Source of the DNA: Nitrososphaerota archaeon
Lineage (GTDB): Archaea; Thermoproteota; Nitrososphaeria; Nitrososphaerales; Nitrosopumilaceae
Assembly: GCA_016126025.1 (NCBI GenBank)
Contig: JAEFDA010000076.1
Span: forward strand, 1-13,854
Length of the DNA: 13,854 nt
Reading direction: 5' to 3'
Part shown: piece after piece, positions 1 to 6,432 of the stretch
Position numbering within the stretch: the stretch's first letter is position 1
Layout of the letters: every line of letters begins with the position of its first letter
Notes under the pieces: model-generated
Told to the model about the DNA's origin: nothing
The model's database searches: none
Seen by the model: only the letters and a program-made list of their open reading frames with translations
Position numbers and translations under genes: made by a program

Positions 1-73
1 TACTTCCGAGCTGCCGCTTAAGTGGATGATCGTAGTCCTGATAGGTGATTGCCGCTCTTCTGCCGACCGCACA

Positions 74-81
74 AAGGAGGT
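74..81 (+). promoter_or_regulatory. Strong Shine-Dalgarno site of the transposase
   Basis: AAGGAGGT is a near-perfect match to the anti-Shine-Dalgarno end of 16S rRNA and lies 12 bases before the ATG at 94. It fixes 94 as the original transposase start, although the frame opened there is not the one carrying most of the protein. Most other genes in the window have TATA-like boxes close to the start codon and no comparable site. Confidence 0.65.
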
Positions 82-93
82 GAAAGCAAAACC

Positions 94-1174
94 ATGAACA
101 ATATAGGGGAATATTCCTATAGGAAAGAACAAGTGCGTCGTCTGCGTCACGGACGAGGACGACAACAAGAAGGAGACGATATCGTACGACAACACGTACG
201 CGTCGGCGCTGGAGTGCGCCAAGAGCCTGAAGGCGAAGTACGGCGGGTGCAGGGCCGCCTGCGAGGCTACGGGAAGCCTGTGGCAGAAGAATGTGGATGC
301 CTTTGAGGAGGCCAAAGTGCCCATCGTGCTGGCCAACCCGCTGAAGAATAAGTGGATGATACAGAAGAGCGCCAAGACCGACAAGATCGACGCGTACGTC
401 TTGGCGCGCCTGCTGAGGCTCAACGCGCTACACACGTGCTACGTGACGCCGCGCCACCTGCGCGGCCCAAAGCTGCTCCAGCGGCACCGCGTCGACCTGG
501 TGCAGAAGCGCACCAAGGCCGTAGTCGCCCTGCGGGACATGCTGGAGAGGCTCGACCTGCGTCTTAGTGACTCGGGGAGCCGCAGCATATGCGGCCCCCA
601 GTGCCTGGATTGGATAAGCAGGCAGGCCGCCGGCCACATCGAGGGGTTCATCCTGAGGCAGTGCGTCGACTACGTCCGGCACCTGAACGGCCAGATAGAC
701 GAGGCGGAGAGGAAGATAGCGGTCGAGGCCAATAAGAGCGAGAACGTGCACCTGCTGATGAGCCTCACCGGGCTGGACTACTTTGGCGCACTGCTGCTGG
801 ACACGGAGATCGGGGACTGGAGCAGGTTCCCTGACCCGTACCAGCTGGTGTCCTGGGTCGGGATGTGCCCCCGCGTATACCAGTCCGGCGACTCGAAGCA
901 CTACGGCAGGATGAAGAAGGACTCCAACAGGAGGGTCAACTGGATGCTCATACAGGTGGCGCATTCGGCGATAAAGCACGATCCAAAGATGGCCGTGCTG
1001 TACGAGCGGGCCAGGCGGAACCATCCGTACGCCATAGCCGTAACGCACGTGGCGCGCAGGATGATCATCGTCGCCTGGTGCATGATGACACGCCGCGAAA
1101 AGTACCGACACGTCAACGAGGCGATGTACCGAAAGAAGCTGCGCAAGCTAAAGAGCCGCTGCAAGAACGCGTGA
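94..1174 (+). pseudogene. IS110-family transposase, frameshifted and probably inactive
   Basis: This is a DEDD-type transposase of the IS110 group. The ATG at 94 opens frame 1, but the homologous protein runs in frame 2, open from 107 to the stop at 1172. Removing one G from the G4 run at 106-109 joins them into a 359-residue protein, a normal family length. In that reading the RuvC-like domain shows Glu57 in EATGSLW and Asp96/Asp99 in KTDKIDA. The first catalytic Asp, expected near residue 8 in a GID-I-GK context, is Pro instead (GNIPIGKNKC). The C-terminal Tnp_20 domain is complete, with LTGLDYFGA, LVSWVGMCP and the serine-bearing YQSGDSKHYG (Ser264). Without the shift, translation could begin only at GTG 293, giving 293 residues that lack the first third of the nuclease domain. 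Two independent lesions suggest a dead copy, though a sequencing slip could explain the G run. The family call is firm; inactivity is likely. Confidence 0.85.
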
Positions 1175-1193
1175 GTGTGATGTTCCCAGGTAT

Positions 1194-1259
1194 CCTGCCC
1201 GGCATCCGAAAAGACGGAGGCGGCAGGCCCGTGTCGTGGCGGTCAGATCAGAGGACCGC
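1194..1259 (+). other. Two consecutive stem-loops just after the transposase stop
   Basis: The first hairpin pairs CCTGCC (1194-1199) with GGCAGG (1222-1227) and has an inner CCG/CGG step around AAAAGA. The second pairs GCGGTC (1239-1244) with GACCGC (1254-1259) around a 9-base loop. They begin 20 bases after the transposase stop. They could belong to a structured element RNA, since the IS1111 branch of the family places its bridge RNA downstream of the gene, or could simply shape the 3' end of the mRNA. The pairing is seen; a function is inferred. Confidence 0.35.
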
Positions 1260-1360
1260 ATCCGGTACCCAAAACAGATGGGGGAGGTGCGGCACGACGA
1301 ACGGCGAATTCGACACACTGGGACCCATCATCCCATCATGCTTCCCACCAGCACCATACG

Positions 1361-1394
1361 CCCCGCGCGACGCGGGGCCGCCCTGATATTTTTG
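1361..1394 (+). terminator. GC hairpin followed by a T-run
   Basis: CCCCGCG (1361-1367) pairs with CGCGGGG (1371-1377) around the loop CGA, a 7-bp all-GC stem. A T-rich tract (ATATTTTTG) ends at 1394. This resembles a factor-independent terminator and may mark the 3' end of transcription through the insertion element. Archaeal termination relies mostly on the T-run itself. Confidence 0.45.
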
Positions 1395-1630
1395 TTGCGG
1401 AATGCCAGCGAAGGAATAAGATCACTCCCTTCGCAGAACGAAACGTTCGGGGAGGCTGCGCATACATAATGATGCGCGGCCGGGAAGCCGCTCCATGGGA
1501 TATTCCGGATGATTCAGTACCATGCAATACGCGCAAAATTGGCATTTGTCTTTGAAAGATTTAAGAAAGCCAGCCAGATGCCTCCTCGCAGGTAGATTGA
1601 AGATGCTAAGGAGAACTCTGCTGACCACAC

Positions 1631-1763
1631 CGGGTTTACATAGGTGTTGGTCGCATATCCGGACTCCATGGTGCCCTTGTGGCCCATGCGGACGCGGAAG
1701 TCGTGGGCCATCCTGCCCCGGGACTCGGCTAAGTAGCTGCGTGTCAAAGTAGGGCTGCAACAC
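1631..1763 (-). pseudogene. Relic of an archaeal tyrosine recombinase (integrase), C-terminal part
   Basis: Two minus-strand frames together spell the C-terminal catalytic part of an SSV/thaumarchaeal-type integrase. One frame gives LQPYFDTQLL (from 1760). The adjacent frame continues AESRGRMAHDFRV and MGHKGTMESGYATN down to about 1631. The GHKGxxExxYTTN-like pattern with the nucleophile tyrosine eight residues after the histidine is typical of these archaeal enzymes, and the HDFR segment fits just before it. The frames change near 1730-1737 (around CTACTTAGCC), so the gene is broken. No N-terminal or core domain is visible upstream, and the sequence after YATN no longer resembles the family. 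It is best read as debris of an integrated element. The family call rests on motif memory, not a search. Confidence 0.5.
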
Positions 1764-1867
1764 GTATGGCCGTCATGCCAACCTAGCCCGGAACGAATCA
1801 AGATGAACCTGAAGATGTACAACACCGCACCGGCAAGATTCAATACCCAACCACGGTCACGATACCC

Positions 1868-2239
1868 ATGGACGGCACCGTCAAGACGCTTCAGATGCTG
1901 GCAGACGCCCGCGCCGCATACGAGATGAAGTTGGGGGGCGAATCATACCCGTTGTCTGACGTCCGCATATACGAGACCGCCACCCCCGTCAGGGGATCCG
2001 CCGCCCGGGGAAACGTCTACTCCGAGGACCGCAACTCATACCGCATCGAGGCCGGCGTGGATCCGGCCGCATACGGCCGGCTCTCGCAAACCATGCTGGG
2101 CCCCAGCAGCCGCTTCGGCGGCCTGCACATATCTGCCCGGACCGCGTCCGGCCACATCAACATAGAGGGAAGCCTGCTCAGCATGAGCCGCGCCGGCGGT
2201 GTAGTCCGCCTGCAGATGGCCGTGGTATCTGCGGAATAA
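1868..2239 (+). CDS. Conserved-looking 123-aa protein of unknown function
   Basis: The predicted 123-residue soluble protein has no signal peptide, membrane segment or metal-binding cysteine motif. Its only internal anchor is a Gly/Ser-rich middle (ATPVRGSAARGNVY) and a C-terminal half of alternating hydrophobic residues (LHISARTASGHINIEG) that looks beta-rich. Codon use matches the neighbouring genes, which supports a real gene. The start is uncertain: ATG 1868 is the only standard start, yet the frame stays open back to 1787 and the 10-12 codons just before it (KIQYPTTVTIP) read like a natural N-terminus. A weak TATA-like ATTCAATA lies about 27 bases before 1868. The T-run after the stop separates it from the SIS gene. 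I do not recognise the family. Confidence 0.7.
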   Translation: MDGTVKTLQMLADARAAYEMKLGGESYPLSDVRIYETATPVRGSAARGNVYSEDRNSYRIEAGVDPAAYGRLSQTMLGPSSRFGGLHISARTASGHINIEGSLLSMSRAGGVVRLQMAVVSAE

Positions 2240-2266
2240 ACCACTCGCATGCTGCGCCCGGCACGC

Positions 2267-2274
2267 TTTTTTTA
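2267..2274 (+). promoter_or_regulatory. T-run: end signal of the upstream gene and/or TATA-like box of the next
   Basis: Seven Ts followed by A lie 28 bases after the stop of the 123-aa gene and 22-29 bases before the GTG start of the SIS-domain gene. An archaeal T-rich stretch at this place could end the first transcript. The same distance fits a poor TATA element for a leaderless second transcript. Sequence alone does not separate the two. Confidence 0.4.
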
Positions 2275-2295
2275 CCCGCGTATGCGCCGCATCCC

Positions 2296-3192
2296 GTGAA
2301 ATCTTTGGATGCATACCTGCGCGACATGGATCTCCAGGCCGAGGCCGCCGACGGTTTCGTCGCCCCGGCGCAGCTCTCCGAGGACGAGCAGCGCCGAGCC
2401 GTATTCACCGGGAGCGGCGACTCGCTGGCGGCGGCGATGCTGGCCGAGGCATTCTCTGACTACAGGGTCCGGGCCCTGGACCCCCGGGAGATCGGCCGCA
2501 ACCCCGCGATAGTGGCGGGCAGATCCCTGTATGTAGTGTCGGTGTCCGGCCGGACCGTAGCCAACGTGCGCCTGGCCCAGACTCATGGCGCGGTGGCCAT
2601 AACCGCCGTCCCCGACAGCGCCCTGGCCCGGGCGGCCCGCCATATCATCCCGCTGTCGTTTCCCAACTCTGATATATTGACGGCCGGCAGCATCAGCTTC
2701 CTGAACAGCGCCCTGGTGTGCATGTCGCTGGTGCTGCCCGTATCGCCGCGCAACACGCCCCACATACTGAAGCGGGCCCGGCGGGACGCGGCCGGCGCCC
2801 CATACGGAGACCGCACCTACTTTGTGGGCAACCAGCACACCTTCCCGGTGGCCATGTACGCGGCCGCCAAGACCTACGAGATACTGGGCGCCGACGCCCA
2901 CTATGCCCGCACCGAGCAGTTCGCCCACATGGAGCTCTTCTCGGCCAAGCCCGGAGATATGGTGATATTCTTTGATGGTAAGGAGCAGGTGCGGGAGACG
3001 GCCGACGCGCTGGAGGGGCAGGGCATATCATGCTGTGTGGTGGAGCCGCGCCTGGGAGATCCCATATCCGACATCATATACGACATATTCTACGCGCAGG
3101 CCCTCCCCCTCAACCGCACCGGAGGCAGGGTTGAGGTCCACTTTATGGATGCCCATACCCTCCGGGGAATAAGCGACGCGGCAATATACTGA
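2296..3192 (+). CDS. SIS-domain sugar-phosphate isomerase-like protein
   Basis: This 298-residue protein has the sugar isomerase (SIS) fold. The phosphosugar-binding motifs FTGSGDSLAAAMLAEA (residues 37-52) and VVSVSGRTVANV (80-91) come first, then AITAVPDSALARAARHIIPL. A second SIS-like half starts near residue 168 (DRTYFVGNQHTFPVAMYAA), with the acid/base segment TEQFAHMELFSAKPGDMVIFF. That segment resembles the E..H region of archaeal bifunctional phosphoglucose/phosphomannose isomerases and of the GlmS isomerase domain. The length equals that of the archaeal PGI/PMI enzymes (about 300), making hexose-phosphate isomerisation in the cytosol the best guess. The substrate cannot be fixed from the sequence. 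The start is GTG 2296, with an alternative ATG at 2326. It is monocistronic or read just ahead of aEF-2, which has its own promoter. Confidence 0.8.
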   Translation: MKSLDAYLRDMDLQAEAADGFVAPAQLSEDEQRRAVFTGSGDSLAAAMLAEAFSDYRVRALDPREIGRNPAIVAGRSLYVVSVSGRTVANVRLAQTHGAVAITAVPDSALARAARHIIPLSFPNSDILTAGSISFLNSALVCMSLVLPVSPRNTPHILKRARRDAAGAPYGDRTYFVGNQHTFPVAMYAAAKTYEILGADAHYARTEQFAHMELFSAKPGDMVIFFDGKEQVRETADALEGQGISCCVVEPRLGDPISDIIYDIFYAQALPLNRTGGRVEVHFMDAHTLRGISDAAIY

Positions 3193-3199
3193 TTGGAAG

Positions 3200-3207
3200 A
3201 TTTAATA
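3200..3207 (+). promoter_or_regulatory. TATA-like box of the aEF-2 gene
   Basis: ATTTAATA is centred about 27 bases before the ATG at 3231, the spacing expected when archaeal transcription starts at or next to the start codon. There is no Shine-Dalgarno site between them, so a leaderless mRNA is likely. Confidence 0.6.
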
Positions 3208-3230
3208 GCTCAAAATCGGGGCCGTGCCCC

Positions 3231-5423
3231 ATGCCCAAGTACAAGTCCACCGAGCAGGTGCTCAAAATAATCAAGCAGAAGGACCAGATCCGCAACTTTG
3301 GGGTAATAGCCCACGTGGACCACGGCAAGACCACCATGAGCGACAGCCTCCTGGCGTACTCGGGGATAATAGCCCCCTCCACGGCCGGCAAGGCCCTAGC
3401 CATGGATTATGACAAGGAGGAGCAGGAGCGGGGCATCACCATATACCAGGCCAACGTCACGCTGCACTTTACCCAGCAAGACAAGGAGTACGTCATCAAT
3501 ATGATAGACACGCCCGGCCACGTGGACTTTAGCGGCCGGGTCATCCGGAGCCTCCGGGCCATCGACGGGGCCGTGGTTGTATGCGACGCCGTGGAGGGCA
3601 TAATGACCCAGACCGAGACGGTAACCCGGATGGCTCTTGAGGAGAGGGTTAGGCCCGTCCTCTTCATAAACAAGGTGGACCGCCTCATCAAGGAGCTGCG
3701 GCTCACCCCCGAGAAGATGCAGGAGTCGCTGGCGGCCGTGGTGTCAAACTTCAACCAGCTGGTGGACACGTACGCCGAGGAGGAGTACAAGGAGAAGTGG
3801 AAGGTCTCCATTCAGGACGCCAGCGTCACGTTCGGCTCGGCCAAGGACAGGTGGGCCATCAACATCGACATGATGAGGGAGAAGGGCATCACCTTCAAGG
3901 ACGTCATGGAGGCGTACAGCTCCGAAAAGGTGGACGAGCTGGTGGCCCGGGCCCCGCTGGCCGACGCCGTCTTGGGGATGGTGGTAAAGCACCACCCGCC
4001 GCCGGATGCGGCCCAAAAGTACCGCATACCCAAGATATGGCACGGGGACCTGGACTCGGACATAGGAAAGGCCCTGCTGGCCTGCAAGGACGACGGTCCC
4101 GCCATAATGATGGTAGTAAACATGGTGCTGGACAAGGCCGCAGGACCCGTCGCCATAGGGCGGCTCTTCTCGGGGACCATCCAGGACGGCCAGACCGTAA
4201 ACATCATCGACGCCAAGAGGCCGGGACGGGTGCAGTCGGTCAACTTCTTCATGGGCAACCAGCGCGAGCAGGTCGGCGAGCTGGGGGCCGGAAACATCCC
4301 GGCCCTGCTGGGGATGACCGAGGCGCGGGCCGGAAACACCCTCTCCTCCGTAAAGGGCATACACGTCTTTGAGGGGATACGGTACGTCTCCGAGCCTGTA
4401 GTACAGGTAGCCGTCGAGCCCCGCCACCCCAAGGACCTGCCCAAGCTGGTGGAGGTGCTCAAGCAGCTCACCATAGAGGATCCCAACCTGGTGGTGAAGA
4501 TAGACAACGAGAGCGGCGAGACCATAGTGGCGGGCATGGGCGTGCTGCACTTGGATGTAGCGACCCACCGCATACAGGACGCCAAGGTGGATATCGTGAC
4601 CTCCGAGCCCCTGATCAACTACCGCGAGACCGTAAAGGGCGAGTGCGAGCCCATAATGTCAAAGTCTCCCAACCGGCACAACAAGATCTTCATGAAGGTC
4701 GAACCGCTGGAGCCGGCGATAGCCGACATGCTCCGCACCGGAGAGATCAGCGACATGAAGGACAAGGCCGAGGTGGCGTCCCTGCTCAAGGCCCAGGGCT
4801 GGGACACCGACACCATAAAGAGGATAATGCGGCTGGACTCCCGGGGCAACGTGCTGATAAACGGCACCAAGGGCGTGCAGTTCGTGCAAGAGTCCACCGA
4901 CTCGATAAACTCCGGCTTTGACGATGTAATGAAGGAGGGCCCCATGTGCAGGGAGCAGATGCGCGACTGCAAGTTCATCTTTACGCATTTTGTGCCCCAC
5001 GAGGACACGGCCCACCGTGGCCTCTCCCAGCTGGGCCCGGCCTCGCGGCGCGCCTGCATGGGCTCTCTGATCACAGCCGGGACCTCCCTCCTGGAGCCGG
5101 TCCTGGCCATAGAGGTGCGCGTGCCCACCGATCTGGTGGGGAACGTGGCCACCGTACTGTCCGGAAAGAGGGGCAGGGTGCTGGACATGCAGCAGAAGGG
5201 CCCGGCCAGCATCGTGATAGGGGAGATACCGGCCGCCGAGACGTTTACCCTGTCCGAGGAGATGAGGGGCCAGACCGCCGGCAAGGCCATGTGGAACACG
5301 CACTTCAAGGCGTGGTCGGAGGTCCCCCGCTCCCTGCTGCCCGAGACCATCAGCACCATACGCAAACGAAAGGGCCTGGCGCCGGATCCGCCGGCGGCCT
5401 CCGAGTTCATAGACAGGGAGTGA
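3231..5423 (+). CDS. fusA: Translation elongation factor 2 (aEF-2)
   Basis: This ribosomal translocase GTPase of 730 residues has the normal archaeal length. The G domain shows G1 AHVDHGKT (27-34), switch I ERGITI (66-71), G3 DTPGH (93-97) and G4 NKVD (147-150). Domain II follows (about 290-390; PVAIGRLFSGTIQDGQTVN). Domains III-V include HEDTAHRGLSQLGPASRRA, in which His595 is the residue expected to become diphthamide. The C-terminus has the family ending HFKAWSEVP with a PETISTIRKRKG tail. It acts on the cytoplasmic ribosome to move tRNA-mRNA after peptide transfer and would be the target of ADP-ribosylating toxins. It stands alone, with its own TATA box and a long gene-poor stretch behind it. 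The start fits the conserved N-terminus, and nothing is missing or truncated. The symbol fusA follows archaeal usage. Confidence 0.97.
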   Translation: MPKYKSTEQVLKIIKQKDQIRNFGVIAHVDHGKTTMSDSLLAYSGIIAPSTAGKALAMDYDKEEQERGITIYQANVTLHFTQQDKEYVINMIDTPGHVDFSGRVIRSLRAIDGAVVVCDAVEGIMTQTETVTRMALEERVRPVLFINKVDRLIKELRLTPEKMQESLAAVVSNFNQLVDTYAEEEYKEKWKVSIQDASVTFGSAKDRWAINIDMMREKGITFKDVMEAYSSEKVDELVARAPLADAVLGMVVKHHPPPDAAQKYRIPKIWHGDLDSDIGKALLACKDDGPAIMMVVNMVLDKAAGPVAIGRLFSGTIQDGQTVNIIDAKRPGRVQSVNFFMGNQREQVGELGAGNIPALLGMTEARAGNTLSSVKGIHVFEGIRYVSEPVVQVAVEPRHPKDLPKLVEVLKQLTIEDPNLVVKIDNESGETIVAGMGVLHLDVATHRIQDAKVDIVTSEPLINYRETVKGECEPIMSKSPNRHNKIFMKVEPLEPAIADMLRTGEISDMKDKAEVASLLKAQGWDTDTIKRIMRLDSRGNVLINGTKGVQFVQESTDSINSGFDDVMKEGPMCREQMRDCKFIFTHFVPHEDTAHRGLSQLGPASRRACMGSLITAGTSLLEPVLAIEVRVPTDLVGNVATVLSGKRGRVLDMQQKGPASIVIGEIPAAETFTLSEEMRGQTAGKAMWNTHFKAWSEVPRSLLPETISTIRKRKGLAPDPPAASEFIDRE

Positions 5424-5530
5424 CTATACTGGGTCTTTGCACCCGCCGACATCACATGCCACACTGCTCCTGACAATGGCGCGCTGCGGGAGCAGCAGAC
5501 CAGCCAGGCTCGCCATACGTCCTCTTTTGA

Positions 5531-5549
5531 CCGGAATATAGCATTCCGG
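5531..5549. repeat. Perfect inverted repeat, 7-bp arms
   Basis: CCGGAAT (5531-5537) is mirrored by ATTCCGG (5543-5549) across the 5-base centre ATAGC. It lies 108 bases after the aEF-2 stop. It may fold at the 3' end of the aEF-2 transcript or be a protein-binding palindrome; there is no T-run after it. Confidence 0.4.
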
Positions 5550-5985
5550 CGCGTATGGCTGCCGCGCACATTCCCAAAATCGCACTCCAGATCCGCCATG
5601 CAATCGGCCATAACCGGAAATGGTGCATCCTCCGCACCAAAACAGGAAGACAGGATTTTCTGCAAGATGCCCTTCCGTGACAAAGTCCGACACCATTGCA
5701 TGGTCTGCGGGAAACCATAACTCGTGTCATGTCAAATATGGCATTCCCGACGCGACTGTACCTGCATGCGTGTTATACACCAAATTCCGCTATGCGTTTT
5801 ATGGATTGGTTGCCCGGTTTGCAACATTCCAAAAGCTCTTTTTTTGACCGCGCCGTTTTTGGTTTGCTGGCATCGCCCCCTCCGGAAGGGCTGCTCCTGT
5901 CCAGCCGGGCGGCGTATGGCCGTTCCCGTACGGGTACGTCTTGGCTTTTTGCGCTTCCTGTCTTCGCCGGCCGGCCGGTTTGTTC

Positions 5986-6018
5986 TTGATCGTTCCATCT
6001 CGCTTTGATCGCTCCATC
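5986..6018. repeat. Short tandem pair, 19-bp period
   Basis: TTGATCGTTCCATC (5986-5999) recurs as TTGATCGCTCCATC (6005-6018), matching at 13 of 14 positions. Only two copies are present. It is probably a local duplication or a paired binding site; no role can be assigned. Confidence 0.4.
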
Positions 6019-6062
6019 AACGCGCGCCGGTACCTGCCCGTTCCGAGCAACCACGGTCAGGA

Positions 6063-6278
6063 TCATAGTCCTGCGTACCGCCACTGCATCCTATGTTTTA
6101 CGTACGCCCGCTTGTCCCACAATCCATCTGGAAGGTTGGCGCTGATATTTTTTGGATCATATTGTTGAGATTTGACAAAAACATTATACCCGGCCCGCCA
6201 CGCCGTTCCCAACACGAATCGGAATTTAATCAGCCGAGATGGCAGTACAATAAAACGCAATGACAAAATGTCATTCAC
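6063..6278 (-). pseudogene. Possible small gene or gene relic (71 codons), unrecognised
   Basis: On the minus strand a frame from GTG 6278 to TGA 6063 encodes a protein-like sequence. It includes FRFVLGTAWRAGYNVFVK, then DPKNISANLPDGLWDKRAYV, and ends in HRMQWRYAGL, with balanced charges and aromatic residues. Its AT-rich codons differ from the native GC-rich genes. The perfect palindrome AATGACA/TGTCATT lies at its 5' end, just after the GTG. No clear TATA box or ribosome site decides the start, and the frame continues upstream as antisense of egtB. It could be a short gene, the C-terminal remnant of a transferred gene, or chance. I do not recognise a family. Confidence 0.3.
6259..6275. promoter_or_regulatory. 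Perfect palindrome, candidate operator
   Basis: AATGACA (6259-6265) and TGTCATT (6269-6275) flank AAA. Two further half-site copies, ATGACA and AATGAC, follow at 6282-6292. Arms of this size with extra half sites suit a dimeric DNA-binding regulator. It lies about 135 bases before the egtB TATA box and inside the 5' end of the possible minus-strand frame ending at 6063. No regulator is identified. Confidence 0.35.
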
Positions 6279-6400
6279 TCCATGACAATGACCGACCGCC
6301 AAGGTAGGCCGGACGGCAATACGGCGGGGCCGAGGACATGCGGACCCCGCTCTGAGCGCTCGGCGGGGATGAACAATAACGAATGGACCGTCTCCACTAG

Positions 6401-6408
6401 AAATAAAA
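6401..6408 (+). promoter_or_regulatory. TATA-like box of egtB
   Basis: AAATAAAA in an otherwise GC-rich context is centred about 28 bases before the ATG at 6433. That supports this start over the in-frame ATGs at 6445 and 6451 and suggests a leaderless transcript. Confidence 0.5.
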
Positions 6409-6432
6409 GCCGGATGATGCCGGCCACCCCGC

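Larger units (their letters stand above)
74..1394 (+). mobile_element. IS110-family insertion element, degraded; ends not determined
   Basis: The block holds an IS110-type transposase reading frame with its own strong ribosome binding site, followed by a hairpin-rich stretch ending in a GC hairpin and T-run near 1361-1394. IS110 elements usually lack long terminal inverted repeats and flanking duplications, so the ends cannot be read from one copy; the limits given are the first and last signals I associate with it. The left end may lie before the window. Known IS110 members carry a structured bridge RNA in the non-coding end next to the gene; whether one exists here is inference. Confidence 0.6.
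1175..1867. other. Gene-poor interval after the transposase
   Basis: No intact gene is convincing here. The first 220 bases are rich in short hairpins (1194-1227, 1239-1259, 1361-1377) and are probably the non-coding 3' part of the insertion element. From about 1400 the composition drops toward AT, and the minus strand at 1631-1763 carries a broken tyrosine recombinase. The last 80 bases (1787-1867) are open in the frame of the next gene and read like protein, but contain no ATG, GTG or TTG. Confidence 0.6.
5424..6432. other. 1-kb stretch without an intact gene between aEF-2 and egtB
   Basis: No frame on either strand gives a convincing full-length protein. The visible contents are a hairpin at 5531-5549, a near-perfect tandem pair at 5986-6018, GC palindromes near 5926-5935 and 5966-5978, an AT-rich patch (about 6100-6270) that differs from the GC-rich surroundings, a possible minus-strand gene or relic ending at 6063, a perfect 7-bp palindrome at 6259-6275, and the egtB promoter near 6401. 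I looked for tRNA, SRP RNA and RNase P RNA signatures and saw none. Confidence 0.6.

Noticed and set aside
428..1111. Minus-strand frame of 227 codons opposite the transposase
   Set aside because: Shadow of the IS110 transposase; no independent motif.
3744..4568. Minus-strand frame of 274 codons inside aEF-2
   Set aside because: Composition is His/Val/Leu/Gly-rich as expected from a complementary-strand shadow, and the sense strand is clearly aEF-2.
4619..5701. Long minus-strand frame (360 codons) opposite the aEF-2 gene
   Set aside because: It is antisense to aEF-2, Ser/Arg-rich and without family motifs; GC-rich genes commonly leave such open shadows.
5424..5730. Overlapping minus-strand frames after aEF-2
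   Set aside because: Cys/Arg-rich without motifs, and partly antisense to the aEF-2 end; no start or promoter supports them.
5986..6018. Start of a CRISPR array
   Set aside because: Only two 14-base units with a 19-base period; far too short and no further repeats.
5424..6432. tRNA, SRP RNA or RNase P RNA in the 1-kb gap
   Set aside because: No T-loop (GTTCRANNC) with acceptor pairing, and no conserved SRP or RNase P core sequence was found by eye.
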